Source: Streptomyces sp. ITFR-21
Lineage (GTDB): Bacteria; Actinomycetota; Actinomycetes; Streptomycetales; Streptomycetaceae
Assembly: GCF_031844685.1 (NCBI RefSeq)
Contig: NZ_CP134605.1
Coordinates: 248,001 to 312,000 of the forward strand
Length of the DNA: 64,000 nt
Reading direction: 5' to 3'
The translations under genes were made by a program, and so were the position numbers. Positions 26,769-35,639 of the stretch are shown here, piece after piece (positions within the stretch are counted from its first letter, which is position 1; each line of letters opens with the position of its first letter). The notes below the pieces were generated by a model, which did not search any database, had not been told where the DNA came from, and saw only the letters and a program-made list of their open reading frames with translations.

Positions 26769-29065
26769 CGGCACCGACCGTTCTCGACGCGCTCGCGGAC
26801 TGCGTCCGCGCCGCCGCCGGACGCTACAACCGCGACGACAAAGCGGCGCCGGCCGCGGTGCTGTGGGCGGACCCCGGCGGCGCGTGGCGCCCGCTGATCC
26901 CCGCTCTGGGCGCGCGGCTGCCGCTGGCGACGCTCGGCGCGTACGACCCCGGTACGCGCACCGGTCCGGCGATCTGGCTGCGGTGCCTGCTGGGCGGGGC
27001 TTTCGACGGGCCGCCGCCGGCCGGCCCCTGGGTGGTCTACCTGCCCGGGGTGGAGCAGTCGCAGCTGCGGGCCGTCGAGTCGGCGCCGGGGCACCTGCGC
27101 CCCATCGCCGAGCTGCAGTTCCGAGCGGCCTGGTGGCAGCAGCCGAACGGGGGCGCGTGGACCCCGGCGTCGTTCCTGAGGAGCCAGGACGGACTCGGCC
27201 TCAAGCTGGCCCGGGACACCGCGACGCACGACGCGCTCGGGCACGCGCTGACCGTCCTCGCGGGCGCCTCGGTGGACGACCTGCGCCGCAGGAGCCGGAT
27301 CGACGCGGACGACCTGGCGGCCCTGCTGAACCCCGACGAGGTCAAGACCCTCCTCGACTGGCTCGACGACCCGCGCGGCACCCGGGACCGGCTCGGCGGG
27401 AACGCCTGGACGGCCTTTGTGACGCAGTGCCGGCGCACCTTCCGCGTCAGCCCGGACGGCGACGGGCCGCTCGCTGTCGCGCGGCGGCTCGGCCTGCGCG
27501 AGGGAGCGCAGTGGCAGCGGACCTGGCAGCGGTTCGCCGAGGCGCCGCACGCGTACCCGCGAATCCCCGAACTGCTGCGGCAGGCCCGCCCGGACCAGCT
27601 GTTCGTCAGCAGCCGGGACTCCTGGCCGCAGGACGACGAGAGCGCCGAGGAGGAGCTGGCCGCGTCGCTGGGGGCGCTGGCGGGGGCGACCGGTGAGGAG
27701 GCGCGGACGGCCCTGGCCCGGCTCGACGAGGAGCACGGCCGGCGGCGGGCATCGGTGTGGAGCGGTCTCGGGCTCAGCCCCCTCGCGTCCGCCGTCGGCC
27801 ACCTGAACCGGCTGGCCGGGCTGACCGGCCGGCTGCCGGCGGGCGGGTCCGTCGCGGACTTCGCGGCCTGGTACGCGGAGCACGGCTGGCAGGCCGACGA
27901 GGCGGCCGTGTCGGCGCTGGCCGCCGTGCCGGCGCCCGCCGCGCGGGACGCGGTCGGCGCGGCGCTGCGCTCGGTGTACCTGCCGTGGCTGGACGAGACG
28001 GCCCGCCGCTTCCAGGCCGCGGCGGTCGGCGGCGGCTACCCCGGGGAGATCGGCCTGCGGACCGCGCCGGGCGAGTGCGTGGTCTTCGTCGACGGTCTCC
28101 GCTACGACGTCGGCACCATGCTGCGGGACCGGCTGCGGCTCCGCGGTCTCGGCGCGGAGATCCGGCCCAGGCTGGCCCCGTTTCCCACGGTCACCGGAAC
28201 CGGCAAGCCGGCCGTGGCCCCCGTCGAGCTGCCCCGCGCGGGCGGCCCGGAGATGACGGCGCTGGGGCCGCAGGGCAGGCGGCTGGCCGGGGACGCGCTG
28301 CGGGCGGCGCTGCGGGCCGGCGGCGTCCAGCCGCTCGGGCCGGAGCAGACCGGCGGCGATCCGTCCGGCCGGGGCTGGACCGAGGCGGCCGACCTGGACC
28401 GGACGGGCCACGGGCTGGGCCTGAAACTGGTCGACCGGATCGGGCAGGAGGTCGAGGACATCGCGGCCAGGGTCCAGGAGCTGCTGCACGCCGGGTGGAC
28501 ACGGGTGTCCGTGGTCACCGACCACGGCTGGCTGCTCGTGCCGGGCGGACTGCCCAAGGTCGACCTGCCGGAGCACCTCACCGCGGTCCGCAAGCCCCGG
28601 GCCGCCCGCCTGGCCGCCTCCGCCCACGGCGTCGGCCAGCCGACCGTGCCGTGGAGCTGGGACGCCTCCGTCGCGATGGCCTCACCGCACGGGGTCGCCG
28701 CCTTCGAGGCGGGCCGGATCTACGACCACGGCGGGCTGAGCCCGCAGGAGTGCGTCGTACCGGTGCTCGTCGTCACCCCCGGCGGCGCCGCCGCTTCCCG
28801 CGGCCGGATCGGGCAGGTCGCGTGGAGCGGGACGCGCTGCCGGGTGGACGTGGCGGACGTCGGGACCGGCAGCCGGGTGGAGGTCAGGCGGCGCCCCGCC
28901 GATCCGGCGTCCCGCCTGGCCGGCCCGCAGTCCGTGGCGGGAGCGGAAGGCGAGGTCGAGCTCCTGGTGGCGGACGGGGTGTACGGGGGAAGCGAGGCGT
29001 ATGTCGTTCTGCTCTCCGCCGACGGGGAGATCCTGGCGCAGGCCGCGACCCGGGTGGGCGGGTGA
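26765..29065 (+). CDS. pglZ: BREX phosphatase-domain protein PglZ
   Basis: A 766-residue PglZ protein. The alkaline-phosphatase-superfamily core appears as VVFVDGLRYDVGTMLRDRLR near residue 439 and VSVVTDHGWLLVPGGLPK near residue 585, carrying the metal-binding Asp and Asp-His pairs. A Gly-Gly-Leu-Ser segment (YDHGGLSPQECVVPVLVV) closes the domain, as in PglZ. N-terminal residues 1-400 are helical. PglZ proteins are phosphodiesterases essential for BREX; the partner is usually BrxB. GTG 26765 overlaps the pglX stop. Nothing that looks like brxL, brxHI, brxHII or brxD follows: the next 190 bp are non-coding, then comes a repeat element and an unrelated gene on the other strand. Confidence 0.92.
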   Translation: MTAPTVLDALADCVRAAAGRYNRDDKAAPAAVLWADPGGAWRPLIPALGARLPLATLGAYDPGTRTGPAIWLRCLLGGAFDGPPPAGPWVVYLPGVEQSQLRAVESAPGHLRPIAELQFRAAWWQQPNGGAWTPASFLRSQDGLGLKLARDTATHDALGHALTVLAGASVDDLRRRSRIDADDLAALLNPDEVKTLLDWLDDPRGTRDRLGGNAWTAFVTQCRRTFRVSPDGDGPLAVARRLGLREGAQWQRTWQRFAEAPHAYPRIPELLRQARPDQLFVSSRDSWPQDDESAEEELAASLGALAGATGEEARTALARLDEEHGRRRASVWSGLGLSPLASAVGHLNRLAGLTGRLPAGGSVADFAAWYAEHGWQADEAAVSALAAVPAPAARDAVGAALRSVYLPWLDETARRFQAAAVGGGYPGEIGLRTAPGECVVFVDGLRYDVGTMLRDRLRLRGLGAEIRPRLAPFPTVTGTGKPAVAPVELPRAGGPEMTALGPQGRRLAGDALRAALRAGGVQPLGPEQTGGDPSGRGWTEAADLDRTGHGLGLKLVDRIGQEVEDIAARVQELLHAGWTRVSVVTDHGWLLVPGGLPKVDLPEHLTAVRKPRAARLAASAHGVGQPTVPWSWDASVAMASPHGVAAFEAGRIYDHGGLSPQECVVPVLVVTPGGAAASRGRIGQVAWSGTRCRVDVADVGTGSRVEVRRRPADPASRLAGPQSVAGAEGEVELLVADGVYGGSEAYVVLLSADGEILAQAATRVGG

Positions 29066-29258
29066 GCCGGGAGTGAGCCGGACGGACGGGCCCGGCCGAC
29101 GGCGGACGCGGACGGGCGAAGCCGGCGGTCGGGGTCCGCTCGCCGGAGGAGCTCGTCGCGGCGGAGACCAGCCGGACCGGGCGTCCGCCGTGTCCCCGGC
29201 GGTGCGCCCGACCCGTCGGCCGGGGGCCCACCCGGGCGCCGACCGCCACGGCACGGCC

Positions 29259-29421
29259 AGGACCTGTCGTTCGGATCTGCGCGGGTGGCGGGGCGGGTCC
29301 GGTGCGCGGCGGCGGCAGGGCCGAGGTGGCGGGCGACGTGGTGCGGTGTCGGCCGGCGGGAACGCGGCAGGCCGTGCGGGCCGGGGTCCGCGACGCCGCG
29401 GAGATCCGGGCGACAGGCCCT
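29259..29421 (+). repeat. Inverted-repeat element, copy 2 (right of BREX)
   Basis: A 163-bp copy with the cleanest ends: AGGACCTGTCGTTCGGATCT on the left and, in complement, AGGGCCTGTCGCCCGGATCT on the right. Internal blocks match copy 1 in the same orientation. Its right end is flush with, and supplies, the TAG stop codon of the convergent PPOX gene. The 193 bp between pglZ and this element show no gene. Confidence 0.72.
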
Positions 29422-29899
29422 AGGAGGGGCCGGTCAGGCGGATGCCGGAGACCAGGTCGGGGTGGAGGCGGACGAGGACGTCGGTCCGCTGGTCCGCCCA
29501 GGGGCGCACCAGCTCGCGGTAGCGGGCGGTGTCCCGCGGGTCGGTGATCAGGCGGCAGTAGCCGGTGACCACCACGCTCCACCCGAGGTGGGTGTCGGCG
29601 TCGATCACGTCGGCCTCGTAGGCGACGACGATGCCCTGCGCGCCGACCCGCTCGACCTGCTCGGTCAGGGCGGCGGCCTCGTGGGTGTGGATGATGACGT
29701 CGCCCGCGACGACGACGTGGTTGACGGGGCGGATGGCGGGCAGCGCGTGCCGGGTGAAGACGATCCGGCCCAGCGAGACGCCCGCCAGCAGCCGCAGCGC
29801 CTCCGCGGGGTCCAGATCGACCGTGCGCCGGGGTCCCGGGGCCACGGCGGGACTCCCCCACCGGGTCCGGACGGCGTGCCGCACTCCTTCGTCGCTCAT
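29420..29899 (-). CDS. Pyridoxamine 5'-phosphate oxidase-family (FMN-binding split barrel) protein
   Basis: A 159-residue split-barrel protein. The family pattern is visible as LLAGVSLGRIVFTRHALPAI followed by PVNHVVVAGDVIIHTH and GWSVVVTGYCRLI. Such proteins bind FMN, F420 or haem; the reaction of this one is unknown. ATG 29899 is preferred, with GGAAGAG upstream; the longer frame to the right is Arg/Pro-rich noise. Streptomyces genes of this type often belong to a hypoxia/dormancy (DevR-like) regulon, and a matching palindrome is present at 30024-30039. The stop codon lies within the end of the inverted-repeat element. Confidence 0.85.
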   Translation of the reverse strand: MSDEGVRHAVRTRWGSPAVAPGPRRTVDLDPAEALRLLAGVSLGRIVFTRHALPAIRPVNHVVVAGDVIIHTHEAAALTEQVERVGAQGIVVAYEADVIDADTHLGWSVVVTGYCRLITDPRDTARYRELVRPWADQRTDVLVRLHPDLVSGIRLTGPS

Positions 29900-30385
29900 G
29901 AACGCTCTTCCCTGCCTCGCTGTGCCTCCCCCGCGGCGGAACCACGCGCCGCGCGAGGTCGGGGGCCGGGACCGGGGCGGTCTTGCACCGCCCAGTAGAC
30001 AGCAGAGGCCCCACCACCCGGCAGGGACCGTTCGGCCCCATTCCGGCGGCGGGCGCCACAGCCTCACCGGCCCGCGGCGCCGGCCGCCCCGCGCCGCCGG
30101 GCGTCCCCGGTACGGGCCCGGCGGCGGCGCTCCCCCGCCGGGCGTGCGCGGCACGGCGGCCCGGTCCCGGTGGTGCGCCCTCCCCCGGCGGCCGTAGCCC
30201 CCCGCGGTCGGCGGCGGCCGTGGCCGCCGCCGACCGGCGGAAGGACCGCGGTCTGCTCGGCCAACGCCGGCACCGAGGCCCGGGGCCCGGGTCGCGGGTC
30301 GCGGACGTCGGGATTGCGGGCTGCGGGCCGCGGGGCCGCGGAATTGCCGGCGTCGGAATCGCGGGCCGGGCGCGTACCGGCCGCC
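29900..30385. other. Intergenic region with a regulatory palindrome
   Basis: No gene is supported. It carries the upstream region of the PPOX gene, including the palindrome at 30024-30039, and near 30285-30375 a run of imperfect GCGGG/TCGCGGG repeats downstream of the ANTAR gene. Confidence 0.45.
30024..30039. promoter_or_regulatory. Candidate DevR/OsdR-type box
   Basis: GGGACCGTTCGGCCCC is a near-perfect palindrome (GGGRCCG-NN-CGGYCCC form) resembling sites bound by DevR/OsdR response regulators of dormancy genes. It lies about 125 bp upstream of the PPOX start. Assignment is by pattern memory and should be tested. Confidence 0.35.
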
Positions 30386-30730
30386 TCAGCGGCGGGTCGT
30401 CCCCAGCCGCTCCAGCGCGGCGGCCAGCGCCCGGCGTACCGGCGGGGGTACGGGCCCGCCGACGACACCGGCGAGGATGTCCCGGGCGACATCGCGGAGT
30501 TTGACGTTCGCGTGCTGCGAGACCTCGACCAGGACGCCCCACGCCTCGTCCTTGCCGCACGGCGCGATGGCCATCACGACCCCGCGCGCCATGTCTATCG
30601 TCGGGTACGACTCCAGGGCGCGCCGCAGTCCCGCCGCTTCCTCCCGCAGGTGGTCGAGTTCACCGTGGGCGCCCTCCGCCGCCGAAGGCGACGCCGGCCG
30701 GTGCGGTCCTTGTGCCGTTCGCCTGGTCAC
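30386..30730 (-). CDS. ANTAR domain protein
   Basis: A 114-residue protein with an ANTAR RNA-binding output domain and no obvious sensor domain. The ANTAR helices include [20 protein letters not shown] (the conserved A-x-G-V-x-M core) and [20 protein letters not shown], which ends in the usual R/K-LRD-A segment. ANTAR proteins bind paired hairpins in nascent RNA to prevent termination. GTG 30730 is chosen because GGAGGG lies eight bases upstream. A second ANTAR gene lies just upstream in the same direction, 52 bp away, so the two probably form an operon. Confidence 0.8.
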   Translation of the reverse strand: MTRRTAQGPHRPASPSAAEGAHGELDHLREEAAGLRRALESYPTIDMARGVVMAIAPCGKDEAWGVLVEVSQHANVKLRDVARDILAGVVGGPVPPPVRRALAAALERLGTTRR

Positions 30731-30782
30731 CGTGGTCCCTCCGGCCGGATGCGCCGTGGAAGGGGGCCGGGCGGCGGAGCGC

Positions 30783-31259
30783 TCACCGGCCGCGCGCCGC
30801 GGCGAGTTGCCGCAGCACCTGGCGCAGGACGGGCCGTGGGGGGCCGGCGGGCCCGTGGCCGCCGGCACTCCCGGCACCGCCCACGCCGCCGGCGCCGGCG
30901 CCGAGGACACCGCCGAAGCCGTCGACGAGCAGGGCCGCGGCCTCGTCCAGCGTGCTGCCGCTCTCCGCGGCGACCGCCAGCAGCGCTCGGGCCGCCTCCT
31001 CGGCCGGGCAGCGGCCCACGGCCATCACCACACCGCACGCCATGTCGGCCACCGCCCGCTCGGCGATGGTCTCCCGCAGCGCGGTCACCTCGCGCCGCAG
31101 GGCGTCCTGTTCCGCGGCGCGGTCGCGGAGCGCCACCGGCCCGCCGGCCGCAGCCCCCGCGCCGCCCGTCCCGGACCCGGGCCCAGCACCCGCACCCGCA
31201 CCCGCACCCGCACCCGCACGGTCGCCGTCCAGGACCCGCCGCTCGTCCGTCCGCGCCAC
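30783..31259 (-). CDS. ANTAR domain protein with Gly-Ala repeat linker
   Basis: A 158-residue ANTAR protein. After a short N-terminus comes a Gly-Ala run encoded by a six-base repeat, then a coiled segment and the ANTAR core [20 protein letters not shown]. The C-terminal part is Gly-rich. It has no GAF or PAS sensor, so it must be controlled by partners or expression. The adjacent ANTAR gene at 30386-30730 encodes a shorter relative. ATG 31259 is used. Confidence 0.78.
   Translation of the reverse strand: MARTDERRVLDGDRAGAGAGAGAGAGPGSGTGGAGAAAGGPVALRDRAAEQDALRREVTALRETIAERAVADMACGVVMAVGRCPAEEAARALLAVAAESGSTLDEAAALLVDGFGGVLGAGAGGVGGAGSAGGHGPAGPPRPVLRQVLRQLAAARGR
31186..31219 (+). repeat. Hexanucleotide microsatellite
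   Basis: Five perfect tandem copies of GCACCC plus a partial copy lie inside the ANTAR gene and encode its Gly-Ala stretch. Slippage by whole units would change linker length without shifting frame. Confidence 0.85.
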
Positions 31260-31687
31260 GCTGCCGGCTCCTCTCCCCTACCCGTCCCGTACGAATCCGC
31301 CATGGTGTGCCCGGAGGCGCGCGTCCGTGCCGCTGTTCCCCCGCCCGTGGCGGCGCGCACAGCGGGACCATGTCCGGCCCCAGTCTCCGGTCGGGGTGCC
31401 GCCCATGCTCCCCGAAGGGGCGTATCGCACACCGGGCAGCCGTCAGGTTCACTCGTACGGTGGACTTCGGGTGCGGTGCGGCCCCAGGCCCGGTGCGGTT
31501 GTGCTGCCCGCCCGTGCGGCGTGGCCGCCGGTACGGCGGCGGTGGGCCAACCGGGCGCTTCTGCTCCGGCGCGCGAACGGCGGGGGGCCGTCCGGGCTTT
31601 CGGCACCACACACTGGGCGCGGTACCCGGAACCGGCCCGTGCGACCTCCAGCGCGGGCCGCGGAATCCGGGGGAGCGGGAGACACGG
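31260..31687. other. Divergent upstream region of ANTAR and ctaD genes
   Basis: The 428 bp between the ANTAR gene (minus) and ctaD (plus) contain no supported gene; long open frames through it are compositional. It must hold both promoters, but no box is convincing enough to name. Confidence 0.45.
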
Positions 31688-33433
31688 ATGACGGCGATCG
31701 AGGAGCGGCCCCGGCCGGCCGCGGTCATGGCGGCGGAGCCGGCCGGCGGGCGCCGGCTGGTGGGCCTGCTGACCACGACCGACCACAAGACCATCGGCCT
31801 CATGTACCTGACCACCGCGTTCGGCTTCTTCCTGCTCGCCGGCGCGCTGGCCCTGGTGATGCGGGCCGAGCTGGCCCGTCCCGGCCTCCAGGTCGTGACG
31901 CAGCAGACCTACAACGAGCTTTTCACCGTTCACGGCACGGTGATGATGCTGCTCTTCGCCACTCCCACCTTCGTGGGGTTCGCGAACGCGATCATGCCGT
32001 TGCAGCTCGGCGCGCCCGATGTGGCCTTCCCCCGGCTGAACGCCTACACGTACTGGCTGTTCCTGCTCGGCGGCCTGATGGTGGTCTCCGGCTTCGCCAC
32101 CGACAGCGGGGCCGCCTCCTTCGGGTGGTTCGCGTACGCGCCGCTGAACGGGCCGGTGTTCAGCCCCGGCGCCGGCGGCGACCTGTGGGCGGCGGGGCTG
32201 GTCGTGTCCGGGCTGAGCACCATCCTCGGGTCGGTCAACTTCATCACGACGATCATCTGCCTGCGCGCTCCCGGGATGACGATGACGCGGCTGCCGATCT
32301 TCACCTGGAACGTGCTGTTCACCTCGATCCTGGCGCTGCTCGCCTTCCCGGTGTTCACCGCGGCGCTGCTGGCGCTGGAGGCGGACCGGAGGTTCGGGGC
32401 GCACGTCTTCGACGCGGCGAACGGCGGGGCGCTGCTGTGGCAGCACCTGTTCTGGTTCTTCGGGCACCCGGAGGTCTACATCGTGGCGCTGCCGTTCTTC
32501 GGCATCGTCTCGGAGATCATCCCGGTCTTCAGCCGCGCGCCGGTCTTCGGCTATCTGGGGCTGGTCGGCGCGACGATGGCCATCACCGGGCTGTCGGCGG
32601 TGGTCTGGGCCCACCACATGTTCGCCACCGGCGGGGTGCTGCTGCCGTTCTTCTCGCTCACGTCCTTCCTGATCGCGGTGCCGACGGGGGTGAAGTTCTT
32701 CAACTGGATCGGCACCATGTGGCGCGGCTCGCTGTCCTTCGAGACACCGATACTGTGGTCGCTGGGCTTCCTGACGACGTTTCTGTTCGGCGGCCTCACC
32801 GGGGTGCTGCTGGCCTCGCCGCCGCTGGACTTCCACGTCACCGACTCCTACTTCGTGGTCGCGCACCTGCACTACGTGCTGTTCGGCACGGTGGTGTTCG
32901 CGACGTTCGCCGGCTTCTACTTCTGGTGGCCGAAGTTCACCGGGCGGATGCTGGACGAGCGGCTGGGCAGGATCCACTTCTGGACGCTGTTCACCGGCTT
33001 CCATCTGACCTTCCTCGTCCAGCACTGGCTGGGCGCGGAGGGCATGCCGCGCCGCTACGCCGACTACCTGGCCGCCGACGGCTTCACCACGCTCAACACG
33101 GTCTCCTCGATCGGCGCGTTCCTGCTCGGCCTGTCGATGCTGCCCTTCCTCTACAACGTCGGGCGGACGGCGCGCGGCGGGACGAGGCCCGGTGTGGACG
33201 ACCCCTGGGGCTTCGGCCGTTCACTGGAGTGGGCCACCTCCTGCCCGCCGCCCCGGCACAACTTCCTGACGGTGCCGCGGATCCGCTCGGAGTCGCCGGC
33301 CTTCGACCTGAACCATCCGCAGTTCGCGGCGCGGGTGCTGCGCGGCCGGCCGCCCGAGAGCGGTTCCGGCCCGCCGACCGGCGGCCTACCGACCACCGGT
33401 GGGCAGGCCGCCGGCGGGCAGGGCGTACGGTGA
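31688..33433 (+). CDS. ctaD: Cytochrome c oxidase subunit I (CtaD paralogue)
   Basis: A 581-residue haem-copper oxidase subunit I with 12 predicted membrane helices. Ligands and channel residues are visible: [11 protein letters not shown] (haem a His), the copper-B motif [14 protein letters not shown] with the His-Pro-Glu-Val-Tyr crosslink site, WAHHMF, and [11 protein letters not shown] for the haem a3/a axial histidines. It reduces oxygen at the end of the aerobic respiratory chain. ATG 31688 has GGGA seven bases upstream. Subunits II and III and the bc1 genes, which accompany the main Streptomyces cta-qcr locus, are absent here, so this is probably a second, accessory copy. The start of ctaF overlaps its stop (GTGA). 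Confidence 0.95.
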   Translation: MTAIEERPRPAAVMAAEPAGGRRLVGLLTTTDHKTIGLMYLTTAFGFFLLAGALALVMRAELARPGLQVVTQQTYNELFTVHGTVMMLLFATPTFVGFANAIMPLQLGAPDVAFPRLNAYTYWLFLLGGLMVVSGFATDSGAASFGWFAYAPLNGPVFSPGAGGDLWAAGLVVSGLSTILGSVNFITTIICLRAPGMTMTRLPIFTWNVLFTSILALLAFPVFTAALLALEADRRFGAHVFDAANGGALLWQHLFWFFGHPEVYIVALPFFGIVSEIIPVFSRAPVFGYLGLVGATMAITGLSAVVWAHHMFATGGVLLPFFSLTSFLIAVPTGVKFFNWIGTMWRGSLSFETPILWSLGFLTTFLFGGLTGVLLASPPLDFHVTDSYFVVAHLHYVLFGTVVFATFAGFYFWWPKFTGRMLDERLGRIHFWTLFTGFHLTFLVQHWLGAEGMPRRYADYLAADGFTTLNTVSSIGAFLLGLSMLPFLYNVGRTARGGTRPGVDDPWGFGRSLEWATSCPPPRHNFLTVPRIRSESPAFDLNHPQFAARVLRGRPPESGSGPPTGGLPTTGGQAAGGQGVR

Positions 33434-33828
33434 GGACCTCGGCTGTCATGTTCACCGGTGTCGCGGTGTTCTTCGCGGTCGCCGCGGCGGTCTACGGCTG
33501 GACGTCGGTGGAGCCGGCGGGCACCGCGGCGCTGACCGTCGCCGCGCTGATGGCCGCGCTGATCGCGTTCTTCCTGTGGCAGTCCTACGCGCGGCTGGGC
33601 GCCGGTCCGCAGGACGCGGGCGACGCCGAGGTGGTGGACGCGGCCGGTCCGGTCGACTTCTTCCCGCCCGACACCGCGTACCCGCTGTGGACGGCGGTCG
33701 GCACGGCGGTGCTGGGCCTCGGCGTGGTGTTCGGCCCGTGGCTGTTCCTGATCGGGGTGGGCGTGCTGGTGCCGGCCGTCATCGGCTTCGTCCTCCAGCA
33801 CAACAACCGGCGCGGCGTGTCGGAGTGA
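33430..33828 (+). CDS. ctaF: Cytochrome c oxidase subunit IV-like (CtaF)
   Basis: A 132-residue membrane protein with four predicted helices matching the actinobacterial subunit IV. Seen are the N-terminal [20 protein letters not shown], the segment [20 protein letters not shown] and the C-terminal [11 protein letters not shown]. It packs against subunit I. GTG 33430 overlaps the ctaD stop by four bases; an internal ATG seven codons later could also be used. It ends the two-gene operon. Confidence 0.88.
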   Translation: MRTSAVMFTGVAVFFAVAAAVYGWTSVEPAGTAALTVAALMAALIAFFLWQSYARLGAGPQDAGDAEVVDAAGPVDFFPPDTAYPLWTAVGTAVLGLGVVFGPWLFLIGVGVLVPAVIGFVLQHNNRRGVSE

Positions 33829-33898
33829 ACCGGCCCGGCGCGGCGCGGGCGCGGAGCCGCCGCGGACCGTGCGGGCCGCCACCGGCCCCGGGCGCGCC

Positions 33899-34324
33899 TC
33901 ACGCCTCCTCCCGGATGGCGGCGAGTTCGGCGTCGAGCGCCGGGGAGACGCGATGGGCGTCCAGCGACGCCAGGGCCCGTACCTTGTCCACGAAGTACCG
34001 GACGTCCCGGGCGGGGAACCGTACGCGGGCGCCGAACGCCGAGGCCAGGACCACTTCGACCATCGGGACCGGGTCCCGGACCGGCCTGACCCGGACGTCG
34101 CCCTGACCGGCCGGGCCGGTCAGGCCCTGGCCGAGCAGCTCCCAGCCGAAGGTCCAGCCGACCTCGGTGCCGTCGGGGCCGCGCAGCGCCATACGGACCG
34201 CGAGGCAGTCCCCGGGCCGGTACACCAGTTCCGCGCCCACCAGAGCCACCTCCTCACCGGGCAGTTCCAGGCATCCGGTCGTCCGGACCGCCATCGGTTC
34301 GCCGTCGTCAGGTCGCACCGCCAT
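33899..34324 (-). CDS. SsgA-like sporulation and cell-division regulator
   Basis: A 141-residue member of the SsgA-like (SALP) family, found only in morphologically complex actinomycetes. Characteristic segments are ALVGAELVYRPGDCLAVRMA, VGWTFGWELLGQGL and the DVRVRPV strand followed by VRFPARDVRYFVDKV. SALPs guide septum placement and spore-wall synthesis. ATG 34324 follows GGGAGGGAC; longer frames upstream run into non-coding DNA and the repeat element. The 311 bp before it hold no recognisable gene. Which SALP subgroup it belongs to cannot be told by eye. Confidence 0.85.
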   Translation of the reverse strand: MAVRPDDGEPMAVRTTGCLELPGEEVALVGAELVYRPGDCLAVRMALRGPDGTEVGWTFGWELLGQGLTGPAGQGDVRVRPVRDPVPMVEVVLASAFGARVRFPARDVRYFVDKVRALASLDAHRVSPALDAELAAIREEA

Positions 34325-34635
34325 CCCGCCGTCCCTCCCCTGCGCCTGCTCGGAGCGGCGCGCCGGCCGGCGTCCTCCCGGCCGACCCGACCCGGCCGGG
34401 GGGGCGGCTGTTCCTCCGTCACCACCGGACGTGCCTGCGCTCCGAAGCACGGTGACCGTCTTGCCCGGTTGCCGGGCGGCAAACAGGGACGGTCGGCGGG
34501 GGCCGCGGCGGGGGCGGGATCCGGCCGCCCGGCGTCCGGACGGCGGGACGGAGGTGAAGCGGAGGCGAGGCGGAGGGCCTCGTCGCGGCGGGCCGGGCGG
34601 CGACCGGCGGGCCGGCGGCCCGGCCGACCCGTGCC

Positions 34636-34851
34636 GGGGTCCGGCGTTCGGATCTCCGTGGGTGGCGGGGCGGGATCCGGTGCGTGCGGCCGCCCGGCGG
34701 AGTGGGGGAGCGACGCGGTGCGGGTGCCTCCCCACTCCGCCGGGCCGGGGAGGCCGTCGCCGGCCGGCCGGAACGCGGCAGACGGGTGTGCCGGAGCCCG
34801 CGACACCGCACCAATCCGCACGGATCCGCACGGATCCGCACGGCAGACCCT
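34636..34851 (+). repeat. Inverted-repeat element, copy 3
   Basis: A 216-bp relative of the elements flanking the BREX operon, in the same orientation. The left end reads GGGGTCCGGCGTTCGGATCT and the right end, in complement, AGGGTCTGCCGTGCGGATCC. It contains an extra inner inverted repeat, GCCCGGCGGAGTGGGG and its complement, and a threefold ATCCGCACGG tandem near its right end. As in copy 2, the right end is flush with a TAG stop codon, here of the GAF-ANTAR gene. Confidence 0.65.
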
Positions 34852-35596
34852 ACGGGCGGGCTCCCCTGGCCGCGGCCGACAGGATGTGCTCCGGGGTGAG
34901 CGCGCGGCTCAGCAGCGCCTGGGCGGCGGACGTGGGCCGTACGCCGCCCTGCCGGCTGTAGGCGTGCAGCGCGCCCAGGGCGTCGGCGAGCGACAGGCCG
35001 CCGGCGGCGGCCAGCATGCCCTGGGCCGTCTCCACCGACGCCTTGGCCGCGACCACCGACTGGACCCGGGTGAGGATGTCCTGGGGTCGCGCCGGATCGG
35101 ACCGCCACTGCATCATCGCGGTCGCGGTGACCTCGGCGAACGCCCTCGCCACGTCGAGGTCGTCGTCGGTGAGCGGTACGGCGCCGGCGCACAGCAGGTT
35201 GAGCGCGCCCACCACCTGCCCGTGGATCCGCACCGGAATGCCGTACGCGCCGACGAACCCCGCCGCCCGTGCCAGCACCGTGAAACGCGGCCACCGGTCG
35301 GCGGACAGCGCCAGGTCGGGGGCGGCCACCACCTGCCCGTCCCGCCGGCAGTCGACGCACGGGCCCTCGCCGGTCTGCAGCTGGAGCATCTCCAGGAGTT
35401 CGGCGCGCTGGTCGGACACAGCGACGGTGCGCAGCCGGCCGCGGGCGGTGACCATCATGATCCCGGCCGCGGTGGCGCCGGTGAGCCGGACGCAGTGGGC
35501 GACGAGCCGGTCCGCCAGGACGAGCGGGTCGACCTGCTCACCGAAGGTGTCGGCAAGGCTGACGAACGCCTCCGCCACGTGTCGCAGACGGCTCAT
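34850..35596 (-). CDS. GAF and ANTAR domain protein
   Basis: A 248-residue cytoplasmic sensor-regulator. The GAF domain covers about residues 10-160 (LVAHCVRLTGATAAGIMMVT, GEGPCVDCRRDGQVVAAPDL) and the ANTAR domain about 180-240 (VVAAKASVETAQGMLAAAGG, LGALHAYSRQGGVRPTSAAQ). The CVDC pair in the GAF loop is common in this family and could sense redox state. ATG 35596 is preferred because GGTGAG lies six bases before it; an upstream ATG at 35647 overlaps the stop of the neighbouring GAF-ANTAR gene and would couple the two. Its stop codon lies at the edge of repeat copy 3. Confidence 0.83.
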   Translation of the reverse strand: MSRLRHVAEAFVSLADTFGEQVDPLVLADRLVAHCVRLTGATAAGIMMVTARGRLRTVAVSDQRAELLEMLQLQTGEGPCVDCRRDGQVVAAPDLALSADRWPRFTVLARAAGFVGAYGIPVRIHGQVVGALNLLCAGAVPLTDDDLDVARAFAEVTATAMMQWRSDPARPQDILTRVQSVVAAKASVETAQGMLAAAGGLSLADALGALHAYSRQGGVRPTSAAQALLSRALTPEHILSAAARGARP

Positions 35597-35639
35597 GCCG
35601 AACTCACCGTTCCTGTCATCGGCCCCTGCCCGTACGGGC

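Noticed and set aside
30170-31687. Long N-terminal extension of the ctaD frame
   Set aside because: It crosses two ANTAR genes on the other strand. The protein starts at ATG 31688 with a good Shine-Dalgarno site and the normal CtaD N-terminus.
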